NCBI GenBank assembly: GCA_008921705.1
Contig: VFFE01007034.1
Coordinates: forward strand, 874 to 64,873
Reading direction: 5' to 3'
DNA: 64,000 nt
DNA from: Burhinus oedicnemus
Lineage: Eukaryota; Chordata; Aves; Charadriiformes; Burhinidae
Both the position numbers and the translations under genes were made by a program. The notes under the pieces are model-generated. The model was not told the origin of the DNA and ran no database searches. It was given only the letters and a program-made list of their open reading frames with translations. This document shows, piece after piece, positions 36,090 through 50,000 of the stretch (position 1 is the first letter of the stretch; each line of letters begins with the position of its first letter).

Positions 36090-39000
36090 CTGCAGTGTGG
36101 GGAAAAGCACAACATGAGGGAAAATAGTCAAACATTTTTTCATTCTTCCCAAAAAGCCCCCTCCAACAAGGCCATAAAATCAAAGAAAAAGATCCCCTTT
36201 CAGCTTCCAAATAAAGTGTCTCAGTGAAGATGAAGAGGCTCTTCATCCTCTCAGTCCAACATTCAGGAATGAGAGGCTCCTTCTGAAGCCTGATTGTGTT
36301 GTTAAAGCTTTACACTACTAAAGTAACTTCCTACCCATACTTTAAGACAGCCATTGCTCATTCTGCTCACCATCATTGCTGTACTGCATAATCATGATGA
36401 TATCTGCTTTCTCCAAAGCCAGCTCATCATTTTCCCGGGCCTTGTAAGTCTTTATGCATTGAACCTGTGGTGCATCTAAAGGGGAGGAAAGATCATAATG
36501 GTATACTAGCAAGCAACAGTAAATCTGTGTGCAACAGCCCCAGAGGAGGTAGGGGATAAAGAACTGCCCAAACACTAAAGAGCAGAGAACTGGGAGACTA
36601 CAGGTCTTCTACCTGATATGAGAAGTAAAAATCGGTAGAATAACTGGCAGAACCTGGCACTGAGGGAAAGCCCATGAATATCTTTTTTATTTACAGAACG
36701 GCAAGTGTTCTGCTTTGGAGTCATTTCTGGGATGTTCCACTTCACAGAGACTCCAACTCCTTTGAGCCAGACCACCCCCATTGCTGTAGCAGCAGAGCAG
36801 TCTCACCAGGGCATTCCAGGAGGTCCAGTTCTCCTCGTGGAGGAGCCAAAGCAGAGATCCACCTCAGCTTCTCACTGCTGGAAAACATCACCAAATAGGT
36901 ATCAGTATTCAATGTGAGGGACAGCAGTCTGGTGATGGGAATGTGTGTGTGTGTACAGGTTTGCTCACAGGAGGGGTCAGCGAGGGGGTACTTGGGGGAA
37001 TCAGAGAAAGTGGAAGAAGTGGAGAAGGGGGATGGGAAAAGGCAAAATCTCCCATTTTTGCAGGCTGATGGTATGACATAACGTGGTAGTATTGTATGAC
37101 CAGCTATAATGAGAGAGGAGCAAGGTGGTTCATTAGGGGCTTGTTATGACAAGAGGATATTTTCCATGTCCTCTGCTCAGCAGCTGCATTTGATATTTCA
37201 GCATTTGGGTAGCTGAGGGACAACCATCAGGCTCCTAGGAGGTGTCTGGCTATGGTAATGGGATATACGAAGGGTAACCTTGAGCTCTTACTGTGTCTCT
37301 GTACGAAACAAGAACTCCACTCTTTTTCCCTGGTTATTCTGAAGTAGAAAGAGACGGAAAACATTTTTGTTTGTTCCATGCAGTTTCACCTCGCACTTCT
37401 CCCCACGCACATCTGAGAAAGCGGCATGATCAAACACAACAAAACGTCCACCCCTACAGATAAAGAGGAGGAGCAAAACAAGTAATGAGTTTTAAGGTGA
37501 TGAGGGTTACAAAGTGAGTTCATGTCATTTTCTGATGTCAGGTGAGCAAAGAGCTTTTAAGAGTCTTCGTCTGCTTCAGGCACCTTAAGCTTTGTTCTTG
37601 CTAGAAGTCTCAGAAGGCCAGAGGAGAGAGAGGGGATTTAATGAAAAGGGTAGAAATACAAAGCTCTGTCCTATCAGAATTTTATTTGATAGCTTACAGC
37701 TTAAAAACAAAACCACCCCCCCCCCCGCCAAAACTCCAACACCCCTAACCAACAACTCTCTTAGTTTCTTGACAAACCAGTGATTTACACATTCACTAAT
37801 CTTCATACTGTCCTTTAGGAACAAATTATTTACCAAGTAAAACTAGAATAAATGGCTATTATTAAAGTATTTCACATTATAGAAATGGAAGGATAGTTGT
37901 ACTAGGGACCAGAAGATATCTTGTTATATTATCATACGTTGTGATTAAGAGTTGGGACTATCAGATTCCGCATACTTGCATGATACTCACATAATGTAGG
38001 GTTAGGTGAGTGACTTGGCAAATGCTGCCACTTGCTGGCAGGCAGAGGGAAAGGACTTTTCACCAAAGCACAGACCCAGAAAGAGACAGGTATTTTAGAA
38101 GGGGCAGCAAGAATTGTGTTGAAGCACTCACTCCTTCGGCCGAGACAGGAGCAGACAGTCATTGAAAAGATGTAAGTAGATGGGACGGGTGGTGACTTTC
38201 CATTTTGGACTCAGGGTGTTGAAGTCCAGTGCTGTCAACTCACCACACTTCACAAGTCGCCTCGACTGTGAGATGAGTGGGAATATCTGCAAGATAGAAA
38301 TGAACATTTGTGTCAAGTGTGTACAAGGAAGTCAGTATCCATGAGTGTTAGATTTGCATTTTTGCCTTTCTCTATAGCAAGCATGCTTTCATCTCTCCAG
38401 CTGAACAGGAGTAAGTCATGGTAGGTACCTTCAGCTGAAGGCTGACACAAACAATTGCGCAAAGGAAGCACTGATAAAGAGCTGACCTGTGTATGATATT
38501 CTGGTTCAACAGTGCTGTGTATATTGGAGAGGAAAACAAAAAGTAAGTGCAAGTGACTTTGTGAGGAAAGAGAGAAAATAGATTAGGCTAGAGCAAGGAC
38601 CAGGGAATGGACAAGCTCACCTTGCACTCAAATTCAATCTTCTGGCTGAGGTAGATCAGCTCTTCAGTGCTCTTCATGCGCTGGACATTTTCATTGCAAT
38701 CCTTGATGAGCTGCAGAGAAAACAGATGATCAGTGAGGTGGGAGCAGAACTGCCTGGTGGGATCAGTACTAGTCCCAGGAGCCCCTCAAGACTCTGTAAG
38801 TGACAATTCCTTAGGCATCCTCCTGCAAAAAAAGTAATTCTCCAGGTTAGCATACTAAACTTCTCCATACCTACAGTGATCATCCTTCTTTCTTAAGAAA
38901 GGCATTCTTTAGATGAAGTCTCTGTGGTAAGTATTGTTTTACCTTTGGGATACTGGGGGGGGGGGGATACGGAGACATTTCTCTCCTTTCAGGTGACAGA

Positions 39001-42000
39001 GGTTGAATTGCTGGTCATTTGAAAGTAGCTCTTATTAGATGCTCCACTGTAAACACAGGAGGCTGATTAGATAGACATCAGCCCCGATTTTTCCACAATC
39101 CAGAGCTTGTTGCTAGTAACTGTGAGGACAGGACACAATGAAAGAGAATTACTTCAGCCTGTAAGCAGCCTACACAGCTGCCTGAGGTGATACAGGGCAG
39201 CTGGATAACAGTGTCACAGAGATAATGCTGGCTTGAACACAGCTGGAGTCTAGGGATTTCAGTGTACAACGTCTTGCCCACCCACCTCAGACTGCAGTGT
39301 TTTGGGAGCTGTGCGGCAGGCAGGTGCAATCCTAAAAGCTTTAAGGAGGTATGCATCATGTTGAACTGGTCTTTAGAGAATATGGGAGGGATTGTAAGAA
39401 CGAGTGGCACACCAAGAAGGTCAAACAATCACTACACAGAGCAGGACCTAGCTAGGAACAAGTCTAGCTTATGCTGCTGCATGAATTCCCGATAACAAGT
39501 TGTCCCAAAAGACTTCAAATCTTGCCTCTGTAATAAATAGGATAGAGGAAGGGACGTAATAGAGTAATGTCTTGCCAATATTTTTAGCAGTATTTTCTTG
39601 TGGGGGCTGGGGTAGTAGTTGATCAATAATTAGAGACAAAGGTAAGGAACACAAAGGGGGAATGGTGGTGAGGAGACTGGAAAAAGTGAGTCCTGAAAAA
39701 AGTAGTTCAATATCATTGGTGCAGGTTCAGTCACATCCCAGCTGGCTCCTGCTTCAGTGCTTTCTGCTCACAGCTAACCCTGCACATGCAGGAGAGTCAC
39801 GTGAACACGCAAATTTGTTACTGGTGAGGATCAATGACAAGGGCCCTCAACAAGGGTGAGGATCAATAAAAATGACAGGGCCACTTAGGTACCCTGGCAG
39901 CTGTGTGAGGGACCATGGCTGTGGAGAATCACAGAATATATTGAATTGGAAAGGACCCATGAGGATCATCGAGTCCAACTCCTGACTCCACACAGGGCAA
40001 CCTAAAAGTTAAACCATATATCCAAAAGCATTGTCCAAACATTTCTTGAACACCATCAGGCTTGGGGCCATGACTACTTTCCTGGGGAGCTTGTTCCAGT
40101 GCTTGACCACCCTTCTGAGTGAAGAACTTTTTCCTAATATCCAGTCTGAACTTGCCCTGATGCAGCTTTAAATCATTCCCTTGCATCCTATCACTGGACA
40201 CCAGAGAGAAGAGCACCACCCTCTCCGCTTCCCTTCATGAGGAAGTCATAGACAGCAATGAGGTCATCCCTCAGTCTCCTCTAAGATAAACAAACCTGGT
40301 ATCCTTAGCTGACCCTCATAAATCATGCCCTCTAGTCCTTTCACCGTCTTTTGGTGAATATTCTCATATTTTTACATCCTCCTTATACTGTGGAGCTCAA
40401 AACTGCACACAATACTCGAGGTGAGGCCATGCCAATGCTGAATATAGTGGGAAAATCGCTTCTTTCAACCAGTTAGCTATTCTGTACTTAATGCACCCCA
40501 GGATACAGTTGTTGTCTTTGGCTGCCAGGGCACATTGTTGACTCGTACTGAGTGTACCATCAACCAAAACCCCCAGATCCCTTTCTGCAGGGCTGCAGAA
40601 TGCATTGTGGCCCTACCTTTTCAAGTGCATCATAGGCCTGTGTTGCTTGCACTTCCTCCTCAGAGCCCGGCCGAGTTCTCTTCAGGATATTCTGCATAAG
40701 AAAAGATTTTTTCATAATGCAGACAGGGAAAGCTGGACATATGTCTCTGGGAGGGGTAAGAGAAACAAGGAGACACCAAGATGCCAGCCTCAAGGGAGAC
40801 TAGAGCAGTAGCAGGTGATGAGATGTGGAGATAACAAGGCCAGAAATTTGAGATGCAGAACGTTGCTGAGAAGATGCACTGAAAATCTCATTGCATTAAC
40901 TATCATGTACAAATTACATGGCATAGGAATCAACCATTAATCGAAGCACAAACAGCCTTACGTACAGAATTGTTCTTTGCCTGATACTCCTCCTCCTGTT
41001 CAAAAAAGTCTCAAATAATCAAAAGGAATAATTTCGTAGAAAGAGCTCAAAATTAATTCATCAGGGACTTGCTGGTTCCCTGTCTGGAAGGCTCCTATTG
41101 GTCAACATTGCAGACGAAGAGTAGAGACAGGCTGCCTTCCAGAGGGCAGCTAAGGAACCCCTGCTTTGTCTTCCCAGCAAGAAGCAAAAGAAGTTCAATA
41201 AAATGTAAATCAACATTTTCTAATAAGACTCCATAATTTCTTTATTGGAGTACAACTGAAGTAGTGTTGCAACAGTCCTAACCAGTATACAAACTGCACC
41301 GCCTCACAGAGGCTATCCTATCCAATTCACGGTGCTGGTCTAATGCACAGCAGGTATTTGCACAATGACAAATGGGTTTGTTTTTGCAAAGGTATGTTCA
41401 CAATATACACCACAGAGTGGCTTTACAGCATTTTGCCAAACTTGTCACAGACGTAATACAAAGGGCTGTATGCAGTCCTTCCACCCACTGCTTGGAGCTA
41501 TCTCATAGTTATATGACTTTCAGACTTTAAAAAGGGTCAGATTGAGAGAAACTGTAGGAAAGCAGAGAATCACCGCAGTTACCTGTAGGAGGAGTTTGAG
41601 TCGAGTGATGCGCTGGAAAGGGAGGATGAGGAAGGATTTAAGTGAGAGGCGCTGGCATACTGGATCACTTTCCAGTCTCTCCAGGACTTGCTGGAACCCT
41701 GCATTTCCATTTCTGCGGGAGTGGCAAAGAAAGAAGACATCCAGGCATCAGAGCAAATAAATAGTCTTCCTAATATCAGATTTCAGTGAGTGTTGGAGTA
41801 CTCCCAACAGTCAGGTTTTGTCCCTGGGGCAACAGATGTCAAGAAACTGTGCCACTGCTGAGGAAGAGCAAGTATGGGTTTCTAACAGCTACAGAAGGAC
41901 AGCAGTACAACTGTTACTGTATCTTTCATCTTTCTGCTACAGCCCTCTGGAATAAAAGCCAGAAGGAAAAATCTATCAATAGGACACCTTTCACAGAGAC

Positions 42001-45000
42001 AGTGGTGGTTTGTATTCTTTCCTTACACTGCACGGTCCAGCTCCAGGGGCTGTGTCCAGGGTCTGGAAACAACTCCTCCCCTCTCTTGCTACTCTTGAGA
42101 GGAGCTGTGTTCCCTGCTAATGTCTCTCTTACTCTCTCAGACGCAGCCACTGCTATCCAGTTTTCCACGCTGGGCAGTAGCAGATAAAAGGCTAATGGTA
42201 TGACAGTAGCACTGGCCACCAGAATAGCCAATCCCATATCCTTGAAGAGATGGGGAAGGTTATAGGCCCAGTAGGTGTTGTAGACAATATTCTGGAGATC
42301 CTTTCTGTGTCCAACTGAGCCTTCCCTGAAGGGAATCAGTTGCAAGACTAGGTCTCTCCCAGTCAGCAGCACCAGAGACGGTGCCTGTTGGGAACACAGT
42401 CTTCTCCTGGAATCACTGTAGCTTCACTGGAACTACGTTGTTATGAAGGGAAGCAGTGCAGAAATGGCAAGGGAACCTTGCTTAGGACTAGGCCCATGCC
42501 TAAGCAATTCTTGGTTGTGTCACTAGGTACAGAAAAGGAGGGCAAAAGATGTTCCACTCCACCTCCCAGAGCAAGAGAGACCAACAGTGTTCTCCGGCCC
42601 TGGGATTTTCAGTCCATTTTAAAGACACTTTGGTAGCCAGTTTAAGCTTACTGACAGCAGCCATATTATTCTTAATTGCAAAATCACAGAATGATTGAGG
42701 TTGGGTTTCACTTGAAATTATCACTTTCCAATTCTTAATAGTCTAAAAACTGCTATCCAGGACAGTCATTTCTTCTCTCCAGTAGAGAGTAGACAGAGAG
42801 AATAGGCTGCAATAGAATCGGCTATTAATTATTCTTTCCTTTTCCAATGCTATGGGAAAGGAGCCTGCAGGAGCTCTGCCCTACAGTCCCAAATGCCATT
42901 GAACTGAAGAAGGTCCCTGCCTGTTTTTCTGGGGGTGTAGTGTGAGCGCTGGCCAAAAGCCTGTACCTGCTGCATTCCCCATCATTTCAAAGAGTGAATA
43001 TTTGAGGTGCAGCAAGGAAGTAAGGGGGAAGAAGAGGGCAACAAATGAAAAGAAACCCAAACCCAAACTTACAGTAACCGCTGGAAGGTCTGCTCCTGAT
43101 ATGTCTGGTTTGTTACATATGGTAGATACACCCTGCGGAACTCAGGGGCATGTTTCAGAGCCACATCGCACACATGGAAGGTGAATATGTCCTCCTCAAA
43201 TTTCTCCTCCAAGTCAAAGAGGAAACTGCAGCACATGGTTGTGGTGTCATAAAAGGAGAGGGAAATACCAGTGTCACTTAGTAAAGCAGAAATGTCCTCA
43301 GTCCTCTAAAATCCTGGCAGTCCACATATTAGCACAAGACAGCTTTTTACTTCTAGAGAGAGCATAACACCTGTACAATGACAATTTAGGGCTAGATATC
43401 AGCAAAGAAGTAGCACAGGCAAAAGACCTCTGTTCTTGAGAGAGCATACTTCTGAAGGCATGGTCAGGAAACACCTGAAAATTAACACATCACCAGAATA
43501 ATCTCACTAGTAGAAATAGAAAAGGTAGCAGCAAACCTTACTAGCTTAGCAATGTATGTAGCTAAGCCTTGCAGGAGAAAAGCAGAACAGAATCCTCTAA
43601 CATACAGGATTCTTTGCATGTGGGGTCATGTCTACATTTTATGATTTATGCTCAATTGATTCACATTAGGTTCTGTCAAGTGATGGCTGTAACTTACTTT
43701 TTTTTTTTCCCCCTCTTCCCCCACCCCCTTTTTTTTTTTTTTCCCAGGCTCATGCAGCTGCTTCTTGTCTTCTACTTGGCAGGAGCTGCATTTGGTTTGG
43801 GCTGAGGTCTAGTTAGTCAAGTTTAGTTATAGCTGAAGCCAATAGGGTATGGCTACAGTAGCATTTTGAACATTCTGATCTCCTGCAACAAGCTCTGTGC
43901 ACAATTGCACCATAATATCTGGGACTTAACACCAAGATTTACATTCCCCTGTCACCTAAAAAGACGAATGTTCCTTTCAGGGCAGCGTTGGTATGCAATC
44001 ACAAAGTGCTATGTGTGTGCAACGACCTTGAAGGTCTGAACACGCAGAACAGGAGCGAGAGATGTTATTGATGGAAACCATAGGCTGTGTCTATGCTTCA
44101 TGGAGAGTGTTAGTCCTGGAAGTAAAGGGCCATATCTCACCTGGCGCTGACATCGCGTACATCATGAAGGCGGGAGAAAAGCCACTGACGCTCTTGATTG
44201 GTGAGCATTGCCTGGAGCTCTGCTGATCGCTGGAAGTGATCCACTGCCACATTTAAACTGCGCAGGTATGAAGCCTCAGATATTATCAACTCAAACTTGG
44301 CCTTGAGAGATGAAAGAAGGGAGCACAGCATCAGTAGACTAGGCAAGTTTGTGAGGAGTCTTACAGAGAAGAGACAGGGGCAAAGCAAGAAAACCTCTCA
44401 GTACATGATGTAAATAGCACGTAATTACAAAAGAGAGGCCTTAGGAATGAAGGGCAAGCATGCCATTATATATAGTCTGTCTTTCTAAAGACAGACAGAC
44501 TTGTGGTATGACTTAAAAGCAAAATAGCTACCTGCTCTCATTTTACTTTCTATTCCCCCTCAACTCCACTTTCACTAGGTTCCCTGTTTTACATGCTTTC
44601 ATAAATTTCCCACCATCTGCATCACCCATGTTTTTCTCCTTCATCATGTTTCCCGTGCTGTTGTTTTCGCCTCTTTCTCTGGATCCTCCCATCCACTTTT
44701 CAGTTCCTCTCATTTTCCTTACCCAGTTTCTCTATGTACCATTTTGCTGAATGCATACTTCTTCCTGTTTCCTCTCACCCCTGCAGCTCACACAAGTCAA
44801 TTTGGTAAACTCACAATCTACTGCAGGAACTACGATTCACTGTGGTTTTATTAGCATCTCTCATAAGCTTATGTGTGGGAGAATACTGCAAGTCTTGTAC
44901 TTTAATATTCTCTTTTGCATTGAACATGCTCAAAATTCCTTGTTTTATCTCGTTCCAATTTCTCCATGTCTGTTTTCATGAAGTTACTGATATAGCCTGG

Positions 45001-46988
45001 AGTCCATCCTTCAGTGCTCCTTTTCTCCACAATTCTGAACTTCAGCAGCTTCACAAGCACTGGTACCACATCCCCATACTGCTTACATGGGTAGCGGTGA
45101 CCGCTGTATTCAGCCACCTGCATTCCCACATCAGACATTTTTGCTCTCCACTTTAACCACCCTTCTGGGGACTCTTTTCTTGACTACAGACCACCCATCT
45201 ACGTTGTTACATCTGTCCATTACCTCTTGCAGCTTCTGCTCATCACGGGACATGTTGAGTAGTATTCTGCTGCCCCGTATCATGGGGATGTCCTGCCAGA
45301 GGGACGCATTCGATGAGACTGACAGACGTTGCAAATATGAGTCCTGGGGAGACAGCACTTTCCTCCGTAGCCTTGGGGAGCTTGGGAAACTTGACTCTAT
45401 ATCCTCTGCGAAAGAATCCACTCTCTTCTGGCTTTGAATGGCCTTGTTCAGAACCACATCACTGTACTCCTGATACAGCAATCTTGCTGTGAAGAGAGGC
45501 ATATACATTTATACTTTCTATAGCAGCTATTTGCCCTCTGTTTCAATCTGGAGAAAACTCTCATTACTGTCTCAGATTAGGATAACTGAATACATTAGAC
45601 CACATGCACCTGCTATAAGCAAAGGTCACCAGCTGCCTGAGCATACTGCAGGACTCTGATTTCACTGTCTCCACCTGAACACTGCTCTCTAATGCCGCCT
45701 CCTTGCTACCATGTGGCAGAAGACCCTCTCCTTTGTGCTCACTGCAAGGGCAAGAGATAATAGAGGAGAGGAGTCTGCCACAGCACTTCAGGCAGAAGGT
45801 ACTTACAGGAGTTGATCAGTTTAGAGTGCCGGCGTTTGAAGTTCTCCATTGCATCTGCAGGTTTCTTCTCTCTGTCAAGGAATAAAGATTTGGAAACAAA
45901 GAGCAAATAAAGAGCACAGTGCCAGAGATGGGTTATCCAAATGTTAGTAACAGATCTGGTACAGCAAGGACCTCTCTTTCCAACAAGCTCAAGCTTCACA
46001 TGCTTTACTTAACACAGAACAAAGTTTGGCTTGATGGAAACTGTCCTAAAGGGACAGAAATACTTCTGCTGCAATGGGGTCCTCTCCCAGAGGGCATTGA
46101 CTGAAACATAGGCCTAAGTCATTTTATTGTCACTTTCTACTCCTTATCATCATCTTTGGTCCCTCTAGGAACAATGGAGCCATCAGGTGTCTGTTCAACA
46201 GGACGGGGGCAAATTCTAAGGAGCCTTTGAGAGACTTACCGCAGTGTAACTGTTTCTGAACTGACTGGTGGTTCCCTGTGTGCCTTGTGAGCTTCTTCCT
46301 CTGAAGGAACAGAAGGGATTTCTGCATGTAAGACAATCAAAAAGTAAACACATAAGTCAGACTTTACAGTCAAGCTACAATCCTAATGATATACAAATAC
46401 CACCTACCTATAGCCCACCTAAGTGGTGTGGTGGTCTTGGGTTGGAGTACAGGTACCCTCTTGACCTTTATTTCTGGGTCAGAAACTTTCTGGTTTTAAT
46501 AATCCTTGACATTACTTACATTTTACATCTGTTACTTAGTCACATTTGCTTTTCATACCGAGAAAAGCCAACACTTTCAGAGATGACAAGAACTCTAAAG
46601 CTTCCATATTCAGTTGCCCAAGCAAAGACACTGCCTGTGGGGCTCTATTTGGTGCTGCCTTTCCCCTTTCTGCAACTCAGGCCATCAGAGGATCAATGGA
46701 CCCAAAGTCATTAGTCATGTCTGAAAGTCTTTTGTGGACGCCAAGCCCCACAAACTCCCAGCGACTTCTGGGGCAGAAATGCTGGACATCTAACAAAGTC
46801 ACTCCTGTGAAGAGCCTTAGAAGGGACGCGGCCTGAGAATAAATGCTGTAATCCAATTCTCACGTTTATGTACTATGGGAGCATTCACAAACTGCTGGTT
46901 GAGTCAGCTTCTGTTTATGTAAAACAGAGGAAGCGCATATTTCTCTTTTGTTTTGTGAGGGGTTTAATTAAAACAGGTGTATGTATAA

Positions 46989-47029
<41 letters not shown>

Positions 47030-50000
47030 GGTGCATATACAAAATTCATTGGAAACAGGAGGAGGAAGCGAGCCCAAAGACTGAGCTGCAACTATGGGTC
47101 AGGGGAAAGACAGTACTGTTGCCTTGAATGCTTTCAAATTTGGAACGAAGAATTTACAGAATTTATATGAACAAATCTTGATTCAAGCGCTGCCAAATCA
47201 TTTACACCCTTCGAAACTCCCCTCCTTTTCCTCTGTGCCAAAAATCTGGCATGTTGTAGAGCCTGCAAAATAAACTAAGTAAGAGCTGAGAAAAAGCAAG
47301 TATGTTTAAAGTTCATACAAGATACAATAAAGAACAGACATGCATCTTGACAATAAGTACTGTCTGAATGAACTGTATTACAGAAGAGGCATGTTTTCCA
47401 TTTGTGACATCAGTGATCTGGCTTCTATGCAAATTGGGACCTTGGACTTGACAAATTTGCTTTCTCATCCGTAATCTCAAATCCTACGTTCTCAGGAAGA
47501 TCATCGTATCTTTCAGAAGGTCAAATTGGAACCTAAAGGTGTCAGTTGCAAAATAAAGGGAGGTAGCAAATAAACAAGGAACTAAAACATGCCATAACAG
47601 ATATGGGCTACTAAGGTTGTGCGCATGTACTTTCCTTACTGCTTGGAAATGGGCTGCTACAAGTGCAGCAAAATGCAACAGCCATGCGATGGCAGCAGAG
47701 ATGATGAGCAGAAGCTCTGAACTGAGCCCTTCCAAGAAACTCCTTCCTGTACGTAGGCCAAAATAGCCCATGTTACTGAGTAAGGGAAACCGATCATTAA
47801 ACGTGGAGAAAGGACAAGAGAAACTGGATACGAAGTCAAGGAGTGAGGGATCCGTGAAGTGAGATGAGCTCTCTCTTGCAGGTGTTAGTGTGAAATGAGG
47901 GGGACCAAGCCCCGGAGTGCAGCCCTACTCAGAGAACATGCAGGGTGCACTGGTTACAGAGCAGCAGAGAGGAGCTAGGGGAGAGCTGGGAGGGGGGAGC
48001 CTGGGGAAGGACAGCAATGGGACTACAGGGCTGGAGTGAGGATTATTACCAGAAAGGCACAACAGCAATGATGAGTTCTCAGCAATCATGCTTCTCTATC
48101 ACACTGTCTATTTAATTTAATCTTACGGTTTTGTTATCTGCAGTAAGTTTGCTGGGGGGAGTGGAAGAGAGAACTCACCCTGCAAGATGTCTGGTGGTAC
48201 TGACGTCCTTTTCAGGCCCTGTCGGTGCCAGTCCTTGCTTTTTACTCGGCGTTTAATTGTGTTTTCTTGATTGGCTGCTGGCTCCTGTGCAACTACCCTG
48301 ACTGTTTTTTTGTCTGGCCAACTTGATGATTTTTCCAAGGGTGAATGTCTGGGTATTCCCTCCTTTGGCTGAGCTACCAAGTGGTGTTCTCTTCCTTCTC
48401 CTTCCAGCCTTTGCTTGACCCTCCTTTCATCTTCTGTTTTCTCCGCAGTTGCCAATGGAGCTTGGATGTTCTTTGTGTCCGCACCAAAGATGCCTGCCTG
48501 TTGCTCCCATCGCAGCTCCCCTGAGACCTCCTCTTCTTGGCAGGTTGTTCTGGCAGTTGGTGGTGATGGAGGACTGAGCTGGAGAAAGTGGATTGGATTG
48601 GTGAATGCTAGCATTGGAAGTGGCTGTGCAGAGTCTCTGCTCTTGGAGTCTGTGGATGTTAGCAGGCCTTCCAGTGAGGGCCAAGAAGGGTAATCAGGTG
48701 ACGATTTTCCACACTGTTTATCCATGTGCTGATCTGTTGTTTCAGGGCTGGTGTCAGAGCAGCTGGCCAATGCCTCATTTCCAACAGCAGAAAAGCTTTT
48801 GGCCAAGAAACTGACCCCTGAATCATCAGAAGTCTCCGTATCACAGGTACCTGAGTCACCGAGATCCCACTCTCTAGTTACTGGAACAAGGTCATCTTTC
48901 TCTGCTACATCTCCATCAGAAGCAGATGCCACAGTGTTAGAATCAGACACAGAGGTGGCAGTCTGGAGAGGATGGCTTATAGTAGGGTGAATGGCTAGGA
49001 ACTTATTATCGTCCATACCACAGTTGAGATGTGGCCGGGAGTGGGGTACGGGAGCCAGCGGCTGGTAACTTTCAAGGGCTGGAGGTTTGGCAAGGTGATT
49101 TGCATTAAGTGCAGAGGCCTGAGCTTGACTGGGGCTTTGGACATGGAAAGGAGGATAAGGAAGCTGTTTGGCATCAGGCTCAGACACCAGAGGTAGGCTT
49201 GTGTGGGACACAGGGGACAGAGGTTGTTCTTGCTGGTTCACAGCAAGGACCATATCTTCTTCAGAGGGCCACGTGAGGGTGCTCAGGACACTGGAGATTC
49301 TCGATCCAGGCTCTTTTTGGTTTAAACTGCAGTCAGACTGATCAAGTAAAGGCATTTTTTGCACTTCATGATCCACATTTTCTCCCATTTCTTTTGCTTG
49401 AATAATGGCACTTTTTTCTGGGGGGTTTTGCTGAATTGTCTCTGGGTGGTTCATGGGAGTGGAAGTCCTGCCTGGTGTTTGGGGTGGTTCCAGAGGCCGT
49501 GCAACGATATCAACAGTCCTCCTATCCTGGCTCCCCTCTAGAGGAAGACAGCTCGTGTATATTACAGAGAAAGAAGACGGGCCACTAAATTCTTCATGAA
49601 AGCCTTCCTCAGGAGCAAGGAGTTCACAGGAAGTGTTGGCCTCCCCTGGATCAGTACTTACAACAGCAGTTTCCCCTGATGTTGGGTCCTGCACTTGCAC
49701 AGAAGCAGCTTGGTGGGCTGGCTTCTCTACAGAGTCTAGCAGTTTGTTCAAGGTGGCACCAGGACAGTCCTTAGGGGTCACAGAAGCTGTTACACTAGCA
49801 CCGTCTTGCTGTGGGCCAGATGTTGAAACCACAGAGGTGAGCTCTGAGAGCAAAGCTGGAAAGAAGTCATGAAGTTCAGCTTTTCCCACATTTTCTGTAA
49901 CGAGATGAGGATCTATAGGATCAGGTGGCTCCAAGTTCTTGGTACCAGAGGAAGGGTGTGCTGGAACAGAAGCCTCCGGGTTCTCTGCACTAGAAGGTGC

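Noticed and set aside
47484..47771. 95-codon hydrophobic minus-strand ORF in ARHGEF5 intron 1
   Set aside because: Not phase-compatible with clear splice sites and no recognisable family. Hydrophobic composition alone is not evidence.
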